DNA from: Enterococcus rivorum
GTDB lineage: Bacteria; Bacillota; Bacilli; Lactobacillales; Enterococcaceae
Length of the DNA: 34,228 nt
Direction: 5' to 3'
Assembly (NCBI RefSeq): GCF_001742285.1
Contig: NZ_MIEK01000032.1
Location: forward strand, 1-34,228
This document shows positions 7,665 to 18,915 of this stretch, piece after piece. The notes under the pieces were generated by a model. It was not told where the DNA came from, did no database searches, and worked only from the letters and a program-made list of their open reading frames with translations. How positions within the stretch are numbered: the stretch's first letter is position 1; the number at the start of each line of letters is the position of its first letter. Both the position numbers and the translations under genes were made by a program.

Positions 7665-8366
7665 TTAGAAATAAAAATATTGAACAGCTACGATCCCAAT
7701 TAGAATAAGTAGCCCTGGCAAATAATTAGATACTCTAATTTTAGCCATTTCGGTAATGTTTAGCCCGATGGCAAAAATCATTAATCCACCGATGGCACTG
7801 ATTTCAATCATCAGCATGTCTAACAGCTCTTTTGGTATATATCGCACAATTACACTTGCAAGAATAGCAATCAGTCCTTGGTATAAGAATACAGGTACTG
7901 CTGAAAAAAGAACCCCTACTCCTAATGTCGCTGTCAACATAATTGACATAAATCCATCCATCACTGATTTTGTAAACAATGTTTGGTGATTTAGCGAAAC
8001 ACCGCTTTCAATCGCCCCGATAATCCCCATCGAACCAATCAAAAAAATTAACGAGGCTGTCACAAACCCTTCTGCAAAATTACTGTTTTTCTTGGCAAAT
8101 CGTTTTTCTAAGTATAAACCAAACTGATTCATTCGATCTTCTATTTTAAACCATTCTCCTAGCATAGCTCCTAAGCAAAGACTAATCAGAACAATAATAA
8201 ATGAACTTGTTTTAAATGCCATTTGAATCCCAAGAACGATAACCCCCAAACCAATTCCCTTTGTAACTGTATCTTTTGTTTGCTGAGAAATATTTCTTAA
8301 AATAGACCCTGCTAAGCTCCCAAAAACAATTGCTAAACCATTAACTAATGAACCTAATAATAGCAT
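7665..8366 (-). CDS. DUF554 family membrane protein (YdfK/YqgA type)
   Basis: A 233-residue polytopic membrane protein. It opens with GSLVNGLAIVFGSLAGSIL, the DUF554 signature, and has about seven hydrophobic segments, including SFIIVLISLCLGAMLGE, FVTASLIFLIGSMGIIGAI, SIMLTATLGVGVLFSAVP and ISAIGGLMIFAIGLNI. The family is described as a possible transporter with no established substrate. It stands alone, with its own terminator, and is divergent from the ThrE-type exporter genes. The ribosome site is weak: AAGGGATGGG lies some 11-20 bases before the ATG, so the exact start is less certain than for the neighbours. Confidence 0.9.
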   Translation of the reverse strand: MLLLGSLVNGLAIVFGSLAGSILRNISQQTKDTVTKGIGLGVIVLGIQMAFKTSSFIIVLISLCLGAMLGEWFKIEDRMNQFGLYLEKRFAKKNSNFAEGFVTASLIFLIGSMGIIGAIESGVSLNHQTLFTKSVMDGFMSIMLTATLGVGVLFSAVPVFLYQGLIAILASVIVRYIPKELLDMLMIEISAIGGLMIFAIGLNITEMAKIRVSNYLPGLLILIGIVAVQYFYF

Positions 8367-8414
8367 CTTACGTCACAACCCATCCCTTAAAATAAAAATA
8401 GTTTCATTCCCACT

Positions 8415-8420
8415 ATTATA
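8415..8420 (-). promoter_or_regulatory. -10 element upstream of the DUF554 gene
   Basis: A perfect TATAAT on the minus strand, 49 bases before the start codon. The -35 region (CTGTCT at 17 bases) is poor, so promoter strength is doubtful. Confidence 0.4.
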
Positions 8421-8595
8421 CGATAAAGTTTACAAAAAGACAGACACTTTCTAAAAAAATATCAATTACCTTTCCAATTAAACTCTGTTGCATTACTTTG
8501 GCTCCATGTGGTCAAACGCGTTGATTATAGCCAAGATAGCAACTTTTTTCTTCATTTTGTAGTACACTTAAAGAAAAACAGAATCGAGGATGGCT

Positions 8596-9348
8596 ATGAC
8601 CTCAAAAAATACGGAACTTCTTTTGGAAACATGTCTTTTAGCAGGAAAAATTATGATGGAAAGTGATGCTGAAATGTATCGTGTGGAAGATACGATGAGC
8701 CGAATTGCGACGGCAACAGAAAACCACCAACTGGTTTGTTATGTTACTCAAACAGGATTATTTGTGGGCTTTGATGGTACTTCAAATATTCGTATGGTTC
8801 AAATTATCCATCGTTCAATCAATCTAGAAAAAGTTTCTAAAGTAAATAACTTGTCTCGAGATTACGTTGCTGGACATTTTACACTGGAAGAATTATTGGA
8901 ACAGTTGAAACAAATCCATTATGAAAAGAAATTTTTTCCTCTGTGGATGCGAATAATTAGTGCTTCAGTCATTAGTGGTACTATTATGATTCTTGCCGGT
9001 GGCGTTTGGAGCGATCTTTTATTGACTAGTATCATCGGTGGATTAGGTTACGCTTTATTCTATTTCAGTTTAAAAGTTTTACAGATTAAATTTCTGTCTG
9101 AATTTTTAGCTTCTTTTTTTATCGGCTGTGCTGCGATTATTGCTGTTCGACTAGGGTTAGGACAAAACCAAGATATGATTATCATTGGCTGTGTTATGCC
9201 ATTAGTACCAGGTGTTCAAATCACGAATTCTTTAAGAGATCTCCTAGCAGGGCACTACTTATCCGGTGTTTCCAGAGGAACGGAAGCAACTATGACGGCC
9301 AGTATGATTGGTTTTGCTATTGCTTTTGTTTTACAACTATTTTATTGA
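8596..9348 (+). CDS. Threonine/serine exporter, ThrE N-terminal part (PF06738)
   Basis: A 250-residue protein with a soluble N-terminal domain of about 115 residues (ACLLAGKIMM-type helix here CLLAGKIMMESDAEMYRVEDT, then TQTGLFVGFDG) followed by about five membrane segments ending ATMTASMIGFAIAFVLQLFY. This is the DUF1212/ThrE domain; PLVPGVQITNSLRDLLAGHYLSG is the family loop. The ATG at 8596 is preferred because GAGG lies six bases upstream; an ATG two codons earlier almost touches that site. Fourteen bases downstream the second half of the exporter begins, so the two chains probably form one carrier. Substrate is inferred from Corynebacterium ThrE and is not proven for split forms. Confidence 0.85.
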   Translation: MTSKNTELLLETCLLAGKIMMESDAEMYRVEDTMSRIATATENHQLVCYVTQTGLFVGFDGTSNIRMVQIIHRSINLEKVSKVNNLSRDYVAGHFTLEELLEQLKQIHYEKKFFPLWMRIISASVISGTIMILAGGVWSDLLLTSIIGGLGYALFYFSLKVLQIKFLSEFLASFFIGCAAIIAVRLGLGQNQDMIIIGCVMPLVPGVQITNSLRDLLAGHYLSGVSRGTEATMTASMIGFAIAFVLQLFY

Positions 9349-9361
9349 GGAGGCACGAAAG

Positions 9362-9835
9362 ATGCTCACACTTTTTATCCAATTTTCTTTTAGCTTTTTA
9401 GCAACCGCTGCGTTTGCTATCATTACCAATGTGCCTAGACGTTCTCTAGTTGCTTGTGGTTTCTCTGGAGCTTCTGGTTGGCTTATTTATTGGACAACTA
9501 CGCAGATGGGCGCAAACGTCGCTCTTGGTTCCCTATTAGGCGCACTTGCTGTAGCCGCGGTTAGTTTTCTTTTCTCTCGATGGTTAAAATTACCGGTTAC
9601 TATTTTCAATATTCCCGGAATGGTTCCCCTAGTTCCTGGTGGCTTGGCTTATCAAGCAGTTAGAAATTTGGTTGTAGGAAATTATACTTTTGCAATTCAA
9701 TCGTTGGTCCAAGCGGTTATGATTGCCGGTGCGATTGCTTTAGGATTAGTTTTATCTGAAGTACTGAATCATAATATTAAAAATTTTAGAGAAAAGAAAG
9801 ATTTGATTCGTTTCTCTAATAAAAAAGATCGTTAA
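9362..9835 (+). CDS. Threonine/serine exporter, ThrE C-terminal part (PF12821)
   Basis: A 157-residue membrane protein with four to five hydrophobic segments and the loop FNIPGMVPLVPGGLAYQAVRN, which mirrors the PLVPGVQITNSL loop of the first gene; both belong to the ThrE superfamily (DUF3815/ThrE_2). The true start is the ATG at 9362, after GAGGAGG (9347-9353); the frame stays open further back only because it overlaps the previous gene. A basic C-terminus (FREKKDLIRFSNKKDR) should lie in the cytoplasm. A terminator follows 78 bases downstream. Confidence 0.85.
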   Translation: MLTLFIQFSFSFLATAAFAIITNVPRRSLVACGFSGASGWLIYWTTTQMGANVALGSLLGALAVAAVSFLFSRWLKLPVTIFNIPGMVPLVPGGLAYQAVRNLVVGNYTFAIQSLVQAVMIAGAIALGLVLSEVLNHNIKNFREKKDLIRFSNKKDR

Positions 9836-9913
9836 AAAATAGACTATTTAAATAAATGAATTCCCATCAGATTAAGCTAAGAACCTTGTTAAATAAAGTT
9901 TTTTCCAGCCAAG

Positions 9914-9963
9914 AGAAGAAGGAATAGACAGAGAATGTGCCAACTCTGAATACTCCTTCTTCT
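9914..9963 (+). terminator. Terminator of the exporter operon
   Basis: AGAAGAAGGA (9914-9923) pairs with TCCTTCTTCT (9954-9963), with an inner CAGAG/CTCTG stem, followed by ATGTTTTTTATT. It also separates this operon from the convergent beta-glucosidase gene. Confidence 0.8.
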
Positions 9964-10024
9964 ATGTTTTTTATTCCATCATTTTCTAGTAAGGCTCATT
10001 TCAATTGTACTATTCAAATTGAAA

Positions 10025-12843
<2,819 letters not shown>

Positions 12844-12891
12844 AAATTTTTTCCTCCTTTTTTAATCTACTCTCATTCTACGTAAAGAATG

Positions 12892-12919
12892 ATTGGTTTT
12901 TCCAATAGTTATCAACTAT
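12892..12919. promoter_or_regulatory. Two overlapping palindromes, candidate LysR operator
   Basis: ATTGG-TTTTT-CCAAT (12892-12906) is followed, sharing two bases, by ATAGTT-ATC-AACTAT (12905-12919). The second contains T-N11-A, the LysR-family box. They cover the lysR promoter and lie about 50-75 bases before the EIIC gene, so the regulator could control itself and the PTS operon from one site. Confidence 0.6.
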
Positions 12920-12922
12920 ACT
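12893..12922 (+). promoter_or_regulatory. Promoter of the lysR-type gene
   Basis: TTGGTT (12893-12898) and TATACT (12917-12922) are 18 bases apart, 31 bases before the start codon. Both elements fall within the palindromes, as expected for autorepression. On the opposite strand TTGGAA with TAGAAT at 19 bases is a weaker candidate for the EIIC gene. Confidence 0.6.
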
Positions 12923-12953
12923 AGTCATAGATAAAAACAATGGAGTGGAGAAA

Positions 12954-13829
12954 ATGGATTTAAGATTGCTAAATTATTTTGTTATTTTGTCAGAAGAAAT
13001 GAACTACCGCAAAGCAGCCGAACGATTATATATTACGCAACCTACATTGAGTCAACAAATAAAACAATTAGAACAAAACCTATCATTAACCTTGTTCAAT
13101 CGAAGCGGAAATCAGTTAATCCTGACGCCAGAAGGTGAATTATTAAAAATAGAAGCCTATCGATTGTTTAAAAATATAAGCGAATTAGAACTGGCATTAG
13201 CAAATTGCAAAGAGCAAGTATCCAAAGAAATAGTGATTGGTGTAACTGGTGCAAGCCTGTTAGTTCAACCAATTGTTGAGTTTTCAAAAATTTTTCCAAA
13301 TAATAAAATTCAAGTTCATGAAAGAAGTTATACTAGTTTACTTCCTAGAGTTTTAAACGGTTCCTTAGATATGGGTATCAGCTACACCCCGGAGTTTTTA
13401 GATGAGAACCTCATCTTCAAAAAAATCGGTAACGATAAATGTTGTTGCGTTGTGAATCAAAAGCATGATTTATTTACTCAACAAGAAATATCGCTCATTG
13501 AACTTCTTAAATACCCTCTAGTTCTCCCTCATCCAAATTTAGCTGTACGTAAGTATTTAAAAAGTTATGAAAATAAAGAACATATCTATTTAGACCCTTT
13601 GTATGAAATGCCAAATTACAGTTCTTGTTTGGAATTAGTAAAACAGAATTTAGGTGTTTCCCTTTTACCTTATAGCTTCATTAAGAACGGTTTTGATAAA
13701 GAGCTTAAGATAATCGAAGTCACTGATTTTGATGAACTAATTGGCGTCTCGTTATTTTATCGAAGAGATAAAGCCTTTAATACATTCGAGAAAAGCCTTA
13801 CGGAAATGATTGCAAACTACCTTTTTTAA
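12954..13829 (+). CDS. LysR family transcriptional regulator
   Basis: A 291-residue regulator with an N-terminal winged helix-turn-helix (LNYFVILSEEMNYRKAAERL, then QPTLSQQIKQLEQ and LFNRSGNQLILTPEG) and a C-terminal periplasmic-binding-type effector domain starting near residue 88. The start at 12954 gives the normal MDLRLLNYF opening and has GGAG eight bases upstream; an ATG three codons earlier overlaps that ribosome site. It is divergent from the EIIC-GH1 operon, the classic position for a LysR activator of its neighbours. The effector is unknown; a phosphorylated sugar or the beta-glucoside itself is a guess. LysR control of a PTS operon is less usual than BglG, LicR or RpiR control. Confidence 0.93.
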   Translation: MDLRLLNYFVILSEEMNYRKAAERLYITQPTLSQQIKQLEQNLSLTLFNRSGNQLILTPEGELLKIEAYRLFKNISELELALANCKEQVSKEIVIGVTGASLLVQPIVEFSKIFPNNKIQVHERSYTSLLPRVLNGSLDMGISYTPEFLDENLIFKKIGNDKCCCVVNQKHDLFTQQEISLIELLKYPLVLPHPNLAVRKYLKSYENKEHIYLDPLYEMPNYSSCLELVKQNLGVSLLPYSFIKNGFDKELKIIEVTDFDELIGVSLFYRRDKAFNTFEKSLTEMIANYLF

Positions 13830-13889
13830 AAGCAATCATTGATTATTTTATATTTAAAAGAAACGTTTGAACTGAGAATAAATAAACAA

Positions 13890-13932
13890 AAAAGGAATAA
13901 CAGAAACGTAATCAGTCTCTGCTATTCCTTTT
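13890..13932 (-). terminator. Bidirectional terminator between lysR and the permease pair
   Basis: AAAAGGAATA at 13890-13899 pairs with TATTCCTTTT at 13923-13932, with additional CAGA/TCTG pairing inside. The minus-strand read ends in CCTTTTTTGTTT, so it mainly closes the permease operon. Confidence 0.8.
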
Positions 13933-13939
13933 ACAACCT

Positions 13940-14782
13940 TTAAAATGAACGATAAACATATTGATTTTTAGGCTCAGCTATATTTTTTACTGAAGAAACT
14001 TCTACGTATGGGATGGTTCTTTTAAAGGCCTCGTAGTACTTAGACTGTATGACGCCACTTACTTCAACCCACTTATTATTAGCAAGTTCTTCCCCTTCTG
14101 GCATATGAGTCAGCAAACCAAACACTCCAGAATCCGCTACGCAATGAACAATACCAAAGCGAAAAACAAAAACATCCGACTTGTCTTCTTCAGGAGAATT
14201 AAAAATGAACCCTTTATATGAAACTTTTTTTCCGATAAATTCACTAGGATAGTTGTAAATTAGTTCCATAATTTCTAGATAGTTCTCGTCAGTTATTTCA
14301 ATTGTTTGCTTGTTGTCATATTGACTTAGCGCTTTTTTCATTTGTTGTGTGTATTCATTTTTTTCGAAATAAATACTAGTATCTGGTTTTAGATATTGCG
14401 TGTCAACTTCAGGATCACCTACAGACTCTTTACTTAAAGGAAAAGTAAAGCCTTTTGCTTCAACAATACTTGTGTCTAAACTAACTGTTGGAAACAAAAA
14501 ACCAACTAGCAAAGGTAAAGATAACAGAAAATAGGCAATAACTCGCTGATACCTTTTATCTAAGCCGTGATTATGATCTTCCTGTTTGCAATCACAATTA
14601 TTTTTACTTTGACCTTCCTTATTCCACAAAATCAACTGAACAATAGCTAATACTAAGGATAAAACCATAGATAAAACAGCTAAGTAACCATAATGAACAT
14701 TAATGTATTGATTCAGTTTACCAGAAACTTGTAAATACATCATAAATGTTGAATAACCGATTAGAATTAAAAAACGTATCAT
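13940..14782 (-). CDS. TIGR03943 family putative permease subunit (DUF1980, YcgQ-like)
   Basis: A 280-residue protein. Two hydrophobic segments (about 3-18 and 32-53) are followed by a loop with CDCKQEDHNH (Cys63, Cys65, His70, His72), a third segment near 82-99, then a C-terminal soluble domain with YLEIMELIYNYPSEFIGKKVSYKGFIF and FVFRFGIVHCVADSGVFGLL, typical of DUF1980. It is always found with a PF03773 permease, which lies 13 bases upstream here. Together they form a predicted two-part transporter of unknown substrate. The Cys/His loop suggests a metal link, but that is inference. Confidence 0.88.
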   Translation of the reverse strand: MIRFLILIGYSTFMMYLQVSGKLNQYINVHYGYLAVLSMVLSLVLAIVQLILWNKEGQSKNNCDCKQEDHNHGLDKRYQRVIAYFLLSLPLLVGFLFPTVSLDTSIVEAKGFTFPLSKESVGDPEVDTQYLKPDTSIYFEKNEYTQQMKKALSQYDNKQTIEITDENYLEIMELIYNYPSEFIGKKVSYKGFIFNSPEEDKSDVFVFRFGIVHCVADSGVFGLLTHMPEGEELANNKWVEVSGVIQSKYYEAFKRTIPYVEVSSVKNIAEPKNQYVYRSF

Positions 14783-14795
14783 TATAAGTTCCTCC

Positions 14796-15701
14796 TTAAA
14801 TAAACAAAGCGTAAATAGTTACTGTAACAGTTACTAAAGCTACAAATTTGACAATAAACGTTGTTTTAAAATAACGTTTCATCATCAATAAGTTCTTGAT
14901 ATCCACCATTGGGCCAAAAACTAAAAAAGCGACAATCGGTCCTGATCCAAAAAGGCTGAGTAATGACGAACCAATAAAAGCATCTGCTTCCGAACACAAG
15001 GATAAAGTCGCTGCCAAAATTAACATAACAAAAATTGCCAATAGTTTCGTATGCCCTAATTGTAAAATAGCCCCTGTCGGCAAATACGTTTGCATCAAAG
15101 CAGCCAACAACGAACCGATAATTAAGTATCTCCCTGTATCAAAAAATTCTTCAATTCCATGAGTTAAAACCGACCATACTTTTTGAAAAAAAGAAGTTTT
15201 CTCAATTTCATGCTTATGCTCCTTATGCCCTACCTCTTCTGGACTCCGAATTTCTTTCAAAATCGATTCTTTATTAAGATAAGCCAACCAAATTCCTACA
15301 ACCATCGCAACTAAAAAACTACCTAAAACTCTTAAAAAAACAAATTTTAGAGAGTTCCCAAAAGCAATATAGGTTGAAAAAAGCACAATCGGATTAATAA
15401 TTGGTGCCGTCACCATAAAAGCAAAAGCAGTATAAACAGGAACATCTTTTTTCACAAATTGATTAATGATAGGAACAATACCACATTCACAGGATGGGAA
15501 AAAGAATCCTAAAACACTGCCCACACAAATAGATAAAAATTTATTTTTAGGTAATAGTTTTTTTACTCGTTCAGGCGTCAAAAATACATGAAGGGCCCCA
15601 GATATGACACAGCCAAGCATTACAAAAGGTAGGGCTTCAATAATAATCGATAAAAAAATAGTACTCATTTGCAAAATGGAGCGGGGTAAAAAATCAAACA
15701 T
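14796..15701 (-). CDS. PF03773 permease (DUF318/ArsP_1-like, YcgR type)
   Basis: A 301-residue membrane protein with about eight hydrophobic segments. FFPSCECGIVPIINQF (Cys71, Cys73) is the family's Cys-containing motif, mirrored in the second half by LSLCSEADAFIGSSLL. The central cytoplasmic loop is His-rich (GHKEHKHEIEK, His159, 162, 164). The start at 15701 is chosen because GAGGAGG lies six bases upstream. It forms an operon with the TIGR03943 partner, preceded by a good promoter and followed by a terminator. Relatives include arsenic-compound exporters, but this subfamily has no established substrate. Confidence 0.88.
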   Translation of the reverse strand: MFDFLPRSILQMSTIFLSIIIEALPFVMLGCVISGALHVFLTPERVKKLLPKNKFLSICVGSVLGFFFPSCECGIVPIINQFVKKDVPVYTAFAFMVTAPIINPIVLFSTYIAFGNSLKFVFLRVLGSFLVAMVVGIWLAYLNKESILKEIRSPEEVGHKEHKHEIEKTSFFQKVWSVLTHGIEEFFDTGRYLIIGSLLAALMQTYLPTGAILQLGHTKLLAIFVMLILAATLSLCSEADAFIGSSLLSLFGSGPIVAFLVFGPMVDIKNLLMMKRYFKTTFIVKFVALVTVTVTIYALFI

Positions 15702-15796
15702 ATTTTTCCTCCTCAAAACAATAAGATAAACAAAACTTACCTACCAATAACAATCACTGGGTAAACTCCATTAGGATTCAATCAAAAACCTAAACC

Positions 15797-15825
15797 ACTA
15801 TAACTTAGAAAATTCAGAAAATCAA
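15797..15825 (-). promoter_or_regulatory. Promoter of the permease pair
   Basis: Minus-strand TTGATT (15825-15820) and TATAGT (15802-15797), 17 bases apart, about 95 bases before the permease start. The spacer holds GATTTTCTGAATTTT (15823-15809), matching 12 of 15 positions of the CodY box consensus. Confidence 0.65.
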
Positions 15826-15865
15826 CTGTCACAGCACACAAAAAGAAAGATTTAAAGAAATAAAA

Positions 15866-15897
15866 AACTAAGAAGAATATAATAATTCTTCTTAGTT
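15866..15897 (-). terminator. Terminator of the wal operon
   Basis: A perfect 13-bp stem, AACTAAGAAGAAT with ATTCTTCTTAGTT, six-base loop, then TTTTTATTTC in the minus direction. It lies immediately after the walJ stop. Confidence 0.92.
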
Positions 15898-15901
15898 CGT
15901 T

Positions 15902-16708
15902 TTAAATAGTAAACAGTTCAGTAGCCGAATCGGGATCTGTATCATAGATATTAAAAGCAATCCCTACACCTAAGTCTTGTTCTTTTAAAGTGTTTTCCAT
16001 CGTCATATGGGCTAATTCTTTCATATTGTTCTCTTTACTTAAATGTCCCAAATAGATTCGTTTTGTTTGATCACCAATAATATCCGCCATCACTAACGCC
16101 CCATCTTCATTTGACAAATGACCTTGATCTCCTAAAATTCGTTGTTTTAAATTCCAAGGATAAGGACCCATTCGCAACATTTCGATATCATGATTGCTTT
16201 CAACCAGATAGGCATCTGCATTTTTTATCGTTCCTCGAATATAATCACTGCAATACCCCGTATCTGTTAACGTAACAAAAGAACGATTTTCTTTATAAAA
16301 TCGATAAAACTGGGGGGCTGCCGCATCATGAGAAACACCAAAACTCTCGATATCCATATCGCCAAAAGTTAACACTTTCCCCATTTCAAAGATATGTTTT
16401 TGTTCAACTGCAACATTTCCGATAAGTGGATCCATTGCATCCCATGTTTTTTCATTCGCATAGACATCTAGTTTATATTTTCTAGCAAGGACCCCAACAC
16501 CATGAATATGATCTCGATGCTCATGAGTGACTAAAATAGCATCTAAATCTTCTGGTTTACGATCCACTTCTGCTAATAAAGAAGTGATTTTTTTGCCACT
16601 TAAGCCAGCATCCACCAAGATTTTTTTCTTCTCTGTTTCTATAAAAAGGGAATTTCCCGTACTACCGCTAGCAAGAATGCTAACTTTGAATGTATAATTT
16701 TGGCTCAT
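15902..16708 (-). CDS. walJ: MBL-fold metallohydrolase WalJ/VicX (YycJ)
   Basis: A 268-residue metallo-beta-lactamase-fold protein: FKVSILASGSTGNSLFIE at the N-terminus and the metal motif THEHRDHIHG with His62, His64, Asp66 and His67. VESNHDIEML and YLGHLSKENN carry later ligands. It is the last gene of the wal operon. In bacilli and streptococci the family affects cell division coordination and competence, likely as a nuclease, though the exact substrate is unsettled. 54 bases separate it from walI. The htrA gene that often follows is absent; a terminator ends the operon. Confidence 0.95.
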   Translation of the reverse strand: MSQNYTFKVSILASGSTGNSLFIETEKKKILVDAGLSGKKITSLLAEVDRKPEDLDAILVTHEHRDHIHGVGVLARKYKLDVYANEKTWDAMDPLIGNVAVEQKHIFEMGKVLTFGDMDIESFGVSHDAAAPQFYRFYKENRSFVTLTDTGYCSDYIRGTIKNADAYLVESNHDIEMLRMGPYPWNLKQRILGDQGHLSNEDGALVMADIIGDQTKRIYLGHLSKENNMKELAHMTMENTLKEQDLGVGIAFNIYDTDPDSATELFTI

Positions 16709-16762
16709 GTATGCTTAACGTCCCTTCTACAAACTCTACAATTTTCTATTATACATTCATCT

Positions 16763-17605
16763 CTAATGATTTTCCACCTTTGGAACTGTATTATTTGTAA
16801 TGATCGTGTTACTTAAAGCATTTACATGTTCAATTTGTAAATTACCATTATTGGTAATACCGATAAACCAAACTGGGACATAAACACTTTTCTCTCGTAT
16901 TTTATAAATTCTTGAATAGGCTAACTTAATAAAGTTTATCGTTGAATTACTTGGAATACGATTGTTCACATATAATGTTTCAACAGCTTCTCGACTAGAA
17001 TACAAATCCATTTTGTCCCGCAACTCATCAATTGAGCCAATATGTGTTTGAGTGTATTTGTTTACCTTTAAAAGATCCCCAGATTTCTCAAGACTAATTG
17101 ACAATTGAGCGGTATCATCTCTAAAAGGAATTCCCTTGTAAGATTGGACTGCAATAATTTCTGGAAATTCACCAGTAAAATTTGAAAATTCATTTAAAAA
17201 TTGATACTCATCACCGTAAAGAAGTGATTTTTTTTCTCCTAGAAAGGTTTTTAACGTATCATGAATATTCTTTTCATTAATAAAATAGTTTTTACTTGGC
17301 GTACTTGTTATTGTATATTCTCCAACATTTGCATAGGGCTTAATCGCTGCTAGTTCGCCGTTTTGTAAAGCTTCTTTAAAATTCGTTTGTTCTCCGCTTA
17401 AATAATAGCCTTCTAGTCTTGTTTCAGATAAATTTCCTTTGTAGGAAATACCATCTTTTTTCAATCGATTCTCAATTTTTTCTGTTTGGCCTGAGTAAGA
17501 AACGCTGCTTTCATCCTGCATCCCCTCACGATAAATACCAAATAAAAATAGATTAAGTCCAAAAAAGGCGACAAAGAATATCCACTCAATTCGTTTGAAA
17601 TCCAT
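16763..17605 (-). CDS. walI: Two-component regulator accessory protein WalI/YycI
   Basis: A 280-residue protein with one N-terminal membrane segment (WIFFVAFFGLNLFLFGIY, about 9-26) and an extracytoplasmic domain of the YycI fold, ending in VPVWFIGITNNGNLQIEHVNAL. YycI and YycH bind the WalK membrane region and tune its activity. The start codon shares one base with the walH stop (TAATG), with GGAGGTG upstream. Sequence divergence of this family is high, so the call rests on order, size and topology together. Confidence 0.92.
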   Translation of the reverse strand: MDFKRIEWIFFVAFFGLNLFLFGIYREGMQDESSVSYSGQTEKIENRLKKDGISYKGNLSETRLEGYYLSGEQTNFKEALQNGELAAIKPYANVGEYTITSTPSKNYFINEKNIHDTLKTFLGEKKSLLYGDEYQFLNEFSNFTGEFPEIIAVQSYKGIPFRDDTAQLSISLEKSGDLLKVNKYTQTHIGSIDELRDKMDLYSSREAVETLYVNNRIPSNSTINFIKLAYSRIYKIREKSVYVPVWFIGITNNGNLQIEHVNALSNTIITNNTVPKVENH

Positions 17606-18915
17606 TACTGCACCTCCGAATGAGCCATCTCAGCCAATAACTCATTTTCGCTATACCACTGTTTATTATAATTGACATACCATTCTGGCGTTAAATCAAC
17701 AACTTGTTTGGTTTCTTCAATCGTTTGCCAGGTATAACCAATAACCAAAGATTTAATGTTTTCGGTTTTTGCCCCAGCTTTTTTCAGCTTTTCTAAAAGT
17801 TTGTCGGCACTTTCAATTGTAACAACTTCTTCAGATGGTATAGGAATTTGAATCGTATCTACACTAGTATAAATAGTGACCTGTTGTTCTTGAGTGTTTC
17901 GTCGTTCAATTGCTACTTGAACTTGCCCTTTATTCTGTTGGCTGAAAACAGGAAATCCTTCAACAAAGGTTCTGTAATTCACTTGCGCCTTACCTCGATC
18001 AAAATAGCGTAAGTTTCCCATGCTCGTTCCTAATTTTTTGACATAACTATAGCTCGTTGTATAAACATCATTAGTTAAACGATTTTCTTCAGACAAATTC
18101 CCTCTAAATAAAATCGTTCCTTCTTTGCTATCTGTCTGAAGGATTTCATTATTACTTGTATAAGAAAAATCTTTACTATCTTCACTAGAACGAATATTAT
18201 CAATATTATTGAAAAAAGCATTTTTAAAGCGAGTAATCGGTTGGGAAGCTAAAATGTAGCTGTATTTTTTCATCTGCATGTCATTCGTCAACAAATATTG
18301 TTTTTCAGCAGCAAGATTACTTCTTTCCACGGCATAATATTGGATTCCTTCTTTTCCCACCAAATCATTTATCTTATTCACATTAACCGACAAGGTTGCT
18401 TCATATACATTTTTGCTACTAAAATTAAAGAAACGAATTTTATCCTTATCAAAATCAAGTTGAATTTTAGTAAAATATATATTTTCACTATCGTTTATAC
18501 TACTGACATCGATCTTTAGTTTGTAGATAAAAATGTATTCATTCAATAAAAACGGGGCTTCATATAAAAGTTCTATTCCTGAATCAAAAGTTAAATAAGA
18601 GTCAAATTGTTCCTTATTTTGATTGACTACTTGATTTAATTTACCAAAATCAGCTTTTCTAATCTCAGCTTGAACAGAACTAATTAAATTCTCATTACTA
18701 GTTATTTGCGTTTCTTCACCTTTTTTCTTAACTAATTTTAAGGGTTGAAAAACATCCACAATTGAGCGCTCATTCACAGCTGTAGCGATCTGATTTTCTC
18801 CAGTAAGTGGTTGCTCTTTTTTTGAAGAACTCAACCAAATATTGAATGAAAAATATAGACTTAAGAGAATTAAGAGAATGAGCCCTATTCTAATTAATTT
18901 TTCAGGTATTTTCAT
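17605..18915 (-). CDS. walH: Two-component regulator accessory protein WalH/YycH
   Basis: A 436-residue protein with one N-terminal membrane segment (IRIGLILLILLSLYFSFNIWL, about 8-28) and a large extracytoplasmic part, ending in DLTPEWYVNYNKQWYSENEL. It matches the YycH family in length and place. The ATG at 18915 is chosen: it overlaps the walK stop as ATGA and follows AGGAGG. An upstream TTG in frame almost touches that site and is unlikely. With walI it should form the membrane regulator of WalK. Confidence 0.92.
   Translation of the reverse strand: MKIPEKLIRIGLILLILLSLYFSFNIWLSSSKKEQPLTGENQIATAVNERSIVDVFQPLKLVKKKGEETQITSNENLISSVQAEIRKADFGKLNQVVNQNKEQFDSYLTFDSGIELLYEAPFLLNEYIFIYKLKIDVSSINDSENIYFTKIQLDFDKDKIRFFNFSSKNVYEATLSVNVNKINDLVGKEGIQYYAVERSNLAAEKQYLLTNDMQMKKYSYILASQPITRFKNAFFNNIDNIRSSEDSKDFSYTSNNEILQTDSKEGTILFRGNLSEENRLTNDVYTTSYSYVKKLGTSMGNLRYFDRGKAQVNYRTFVEGFPVFSQQNKGQVQVAIERRNTQEQQVTIYTSVDTIQIPIPSEEVVTIESADKLLEKLKKAGAKTENIKSLVIGYTWQTIEETKQVVDLTPEWYVNYNKQWYSENELLAEMAHSEVQ

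Noticed and set aside
9308-9361. Longer N-terminus for the second exporter gene
   Set aside because: It overlaps the first exporter gene; the ATG at 9362 has an excellent ribosome site and gives a normal start.
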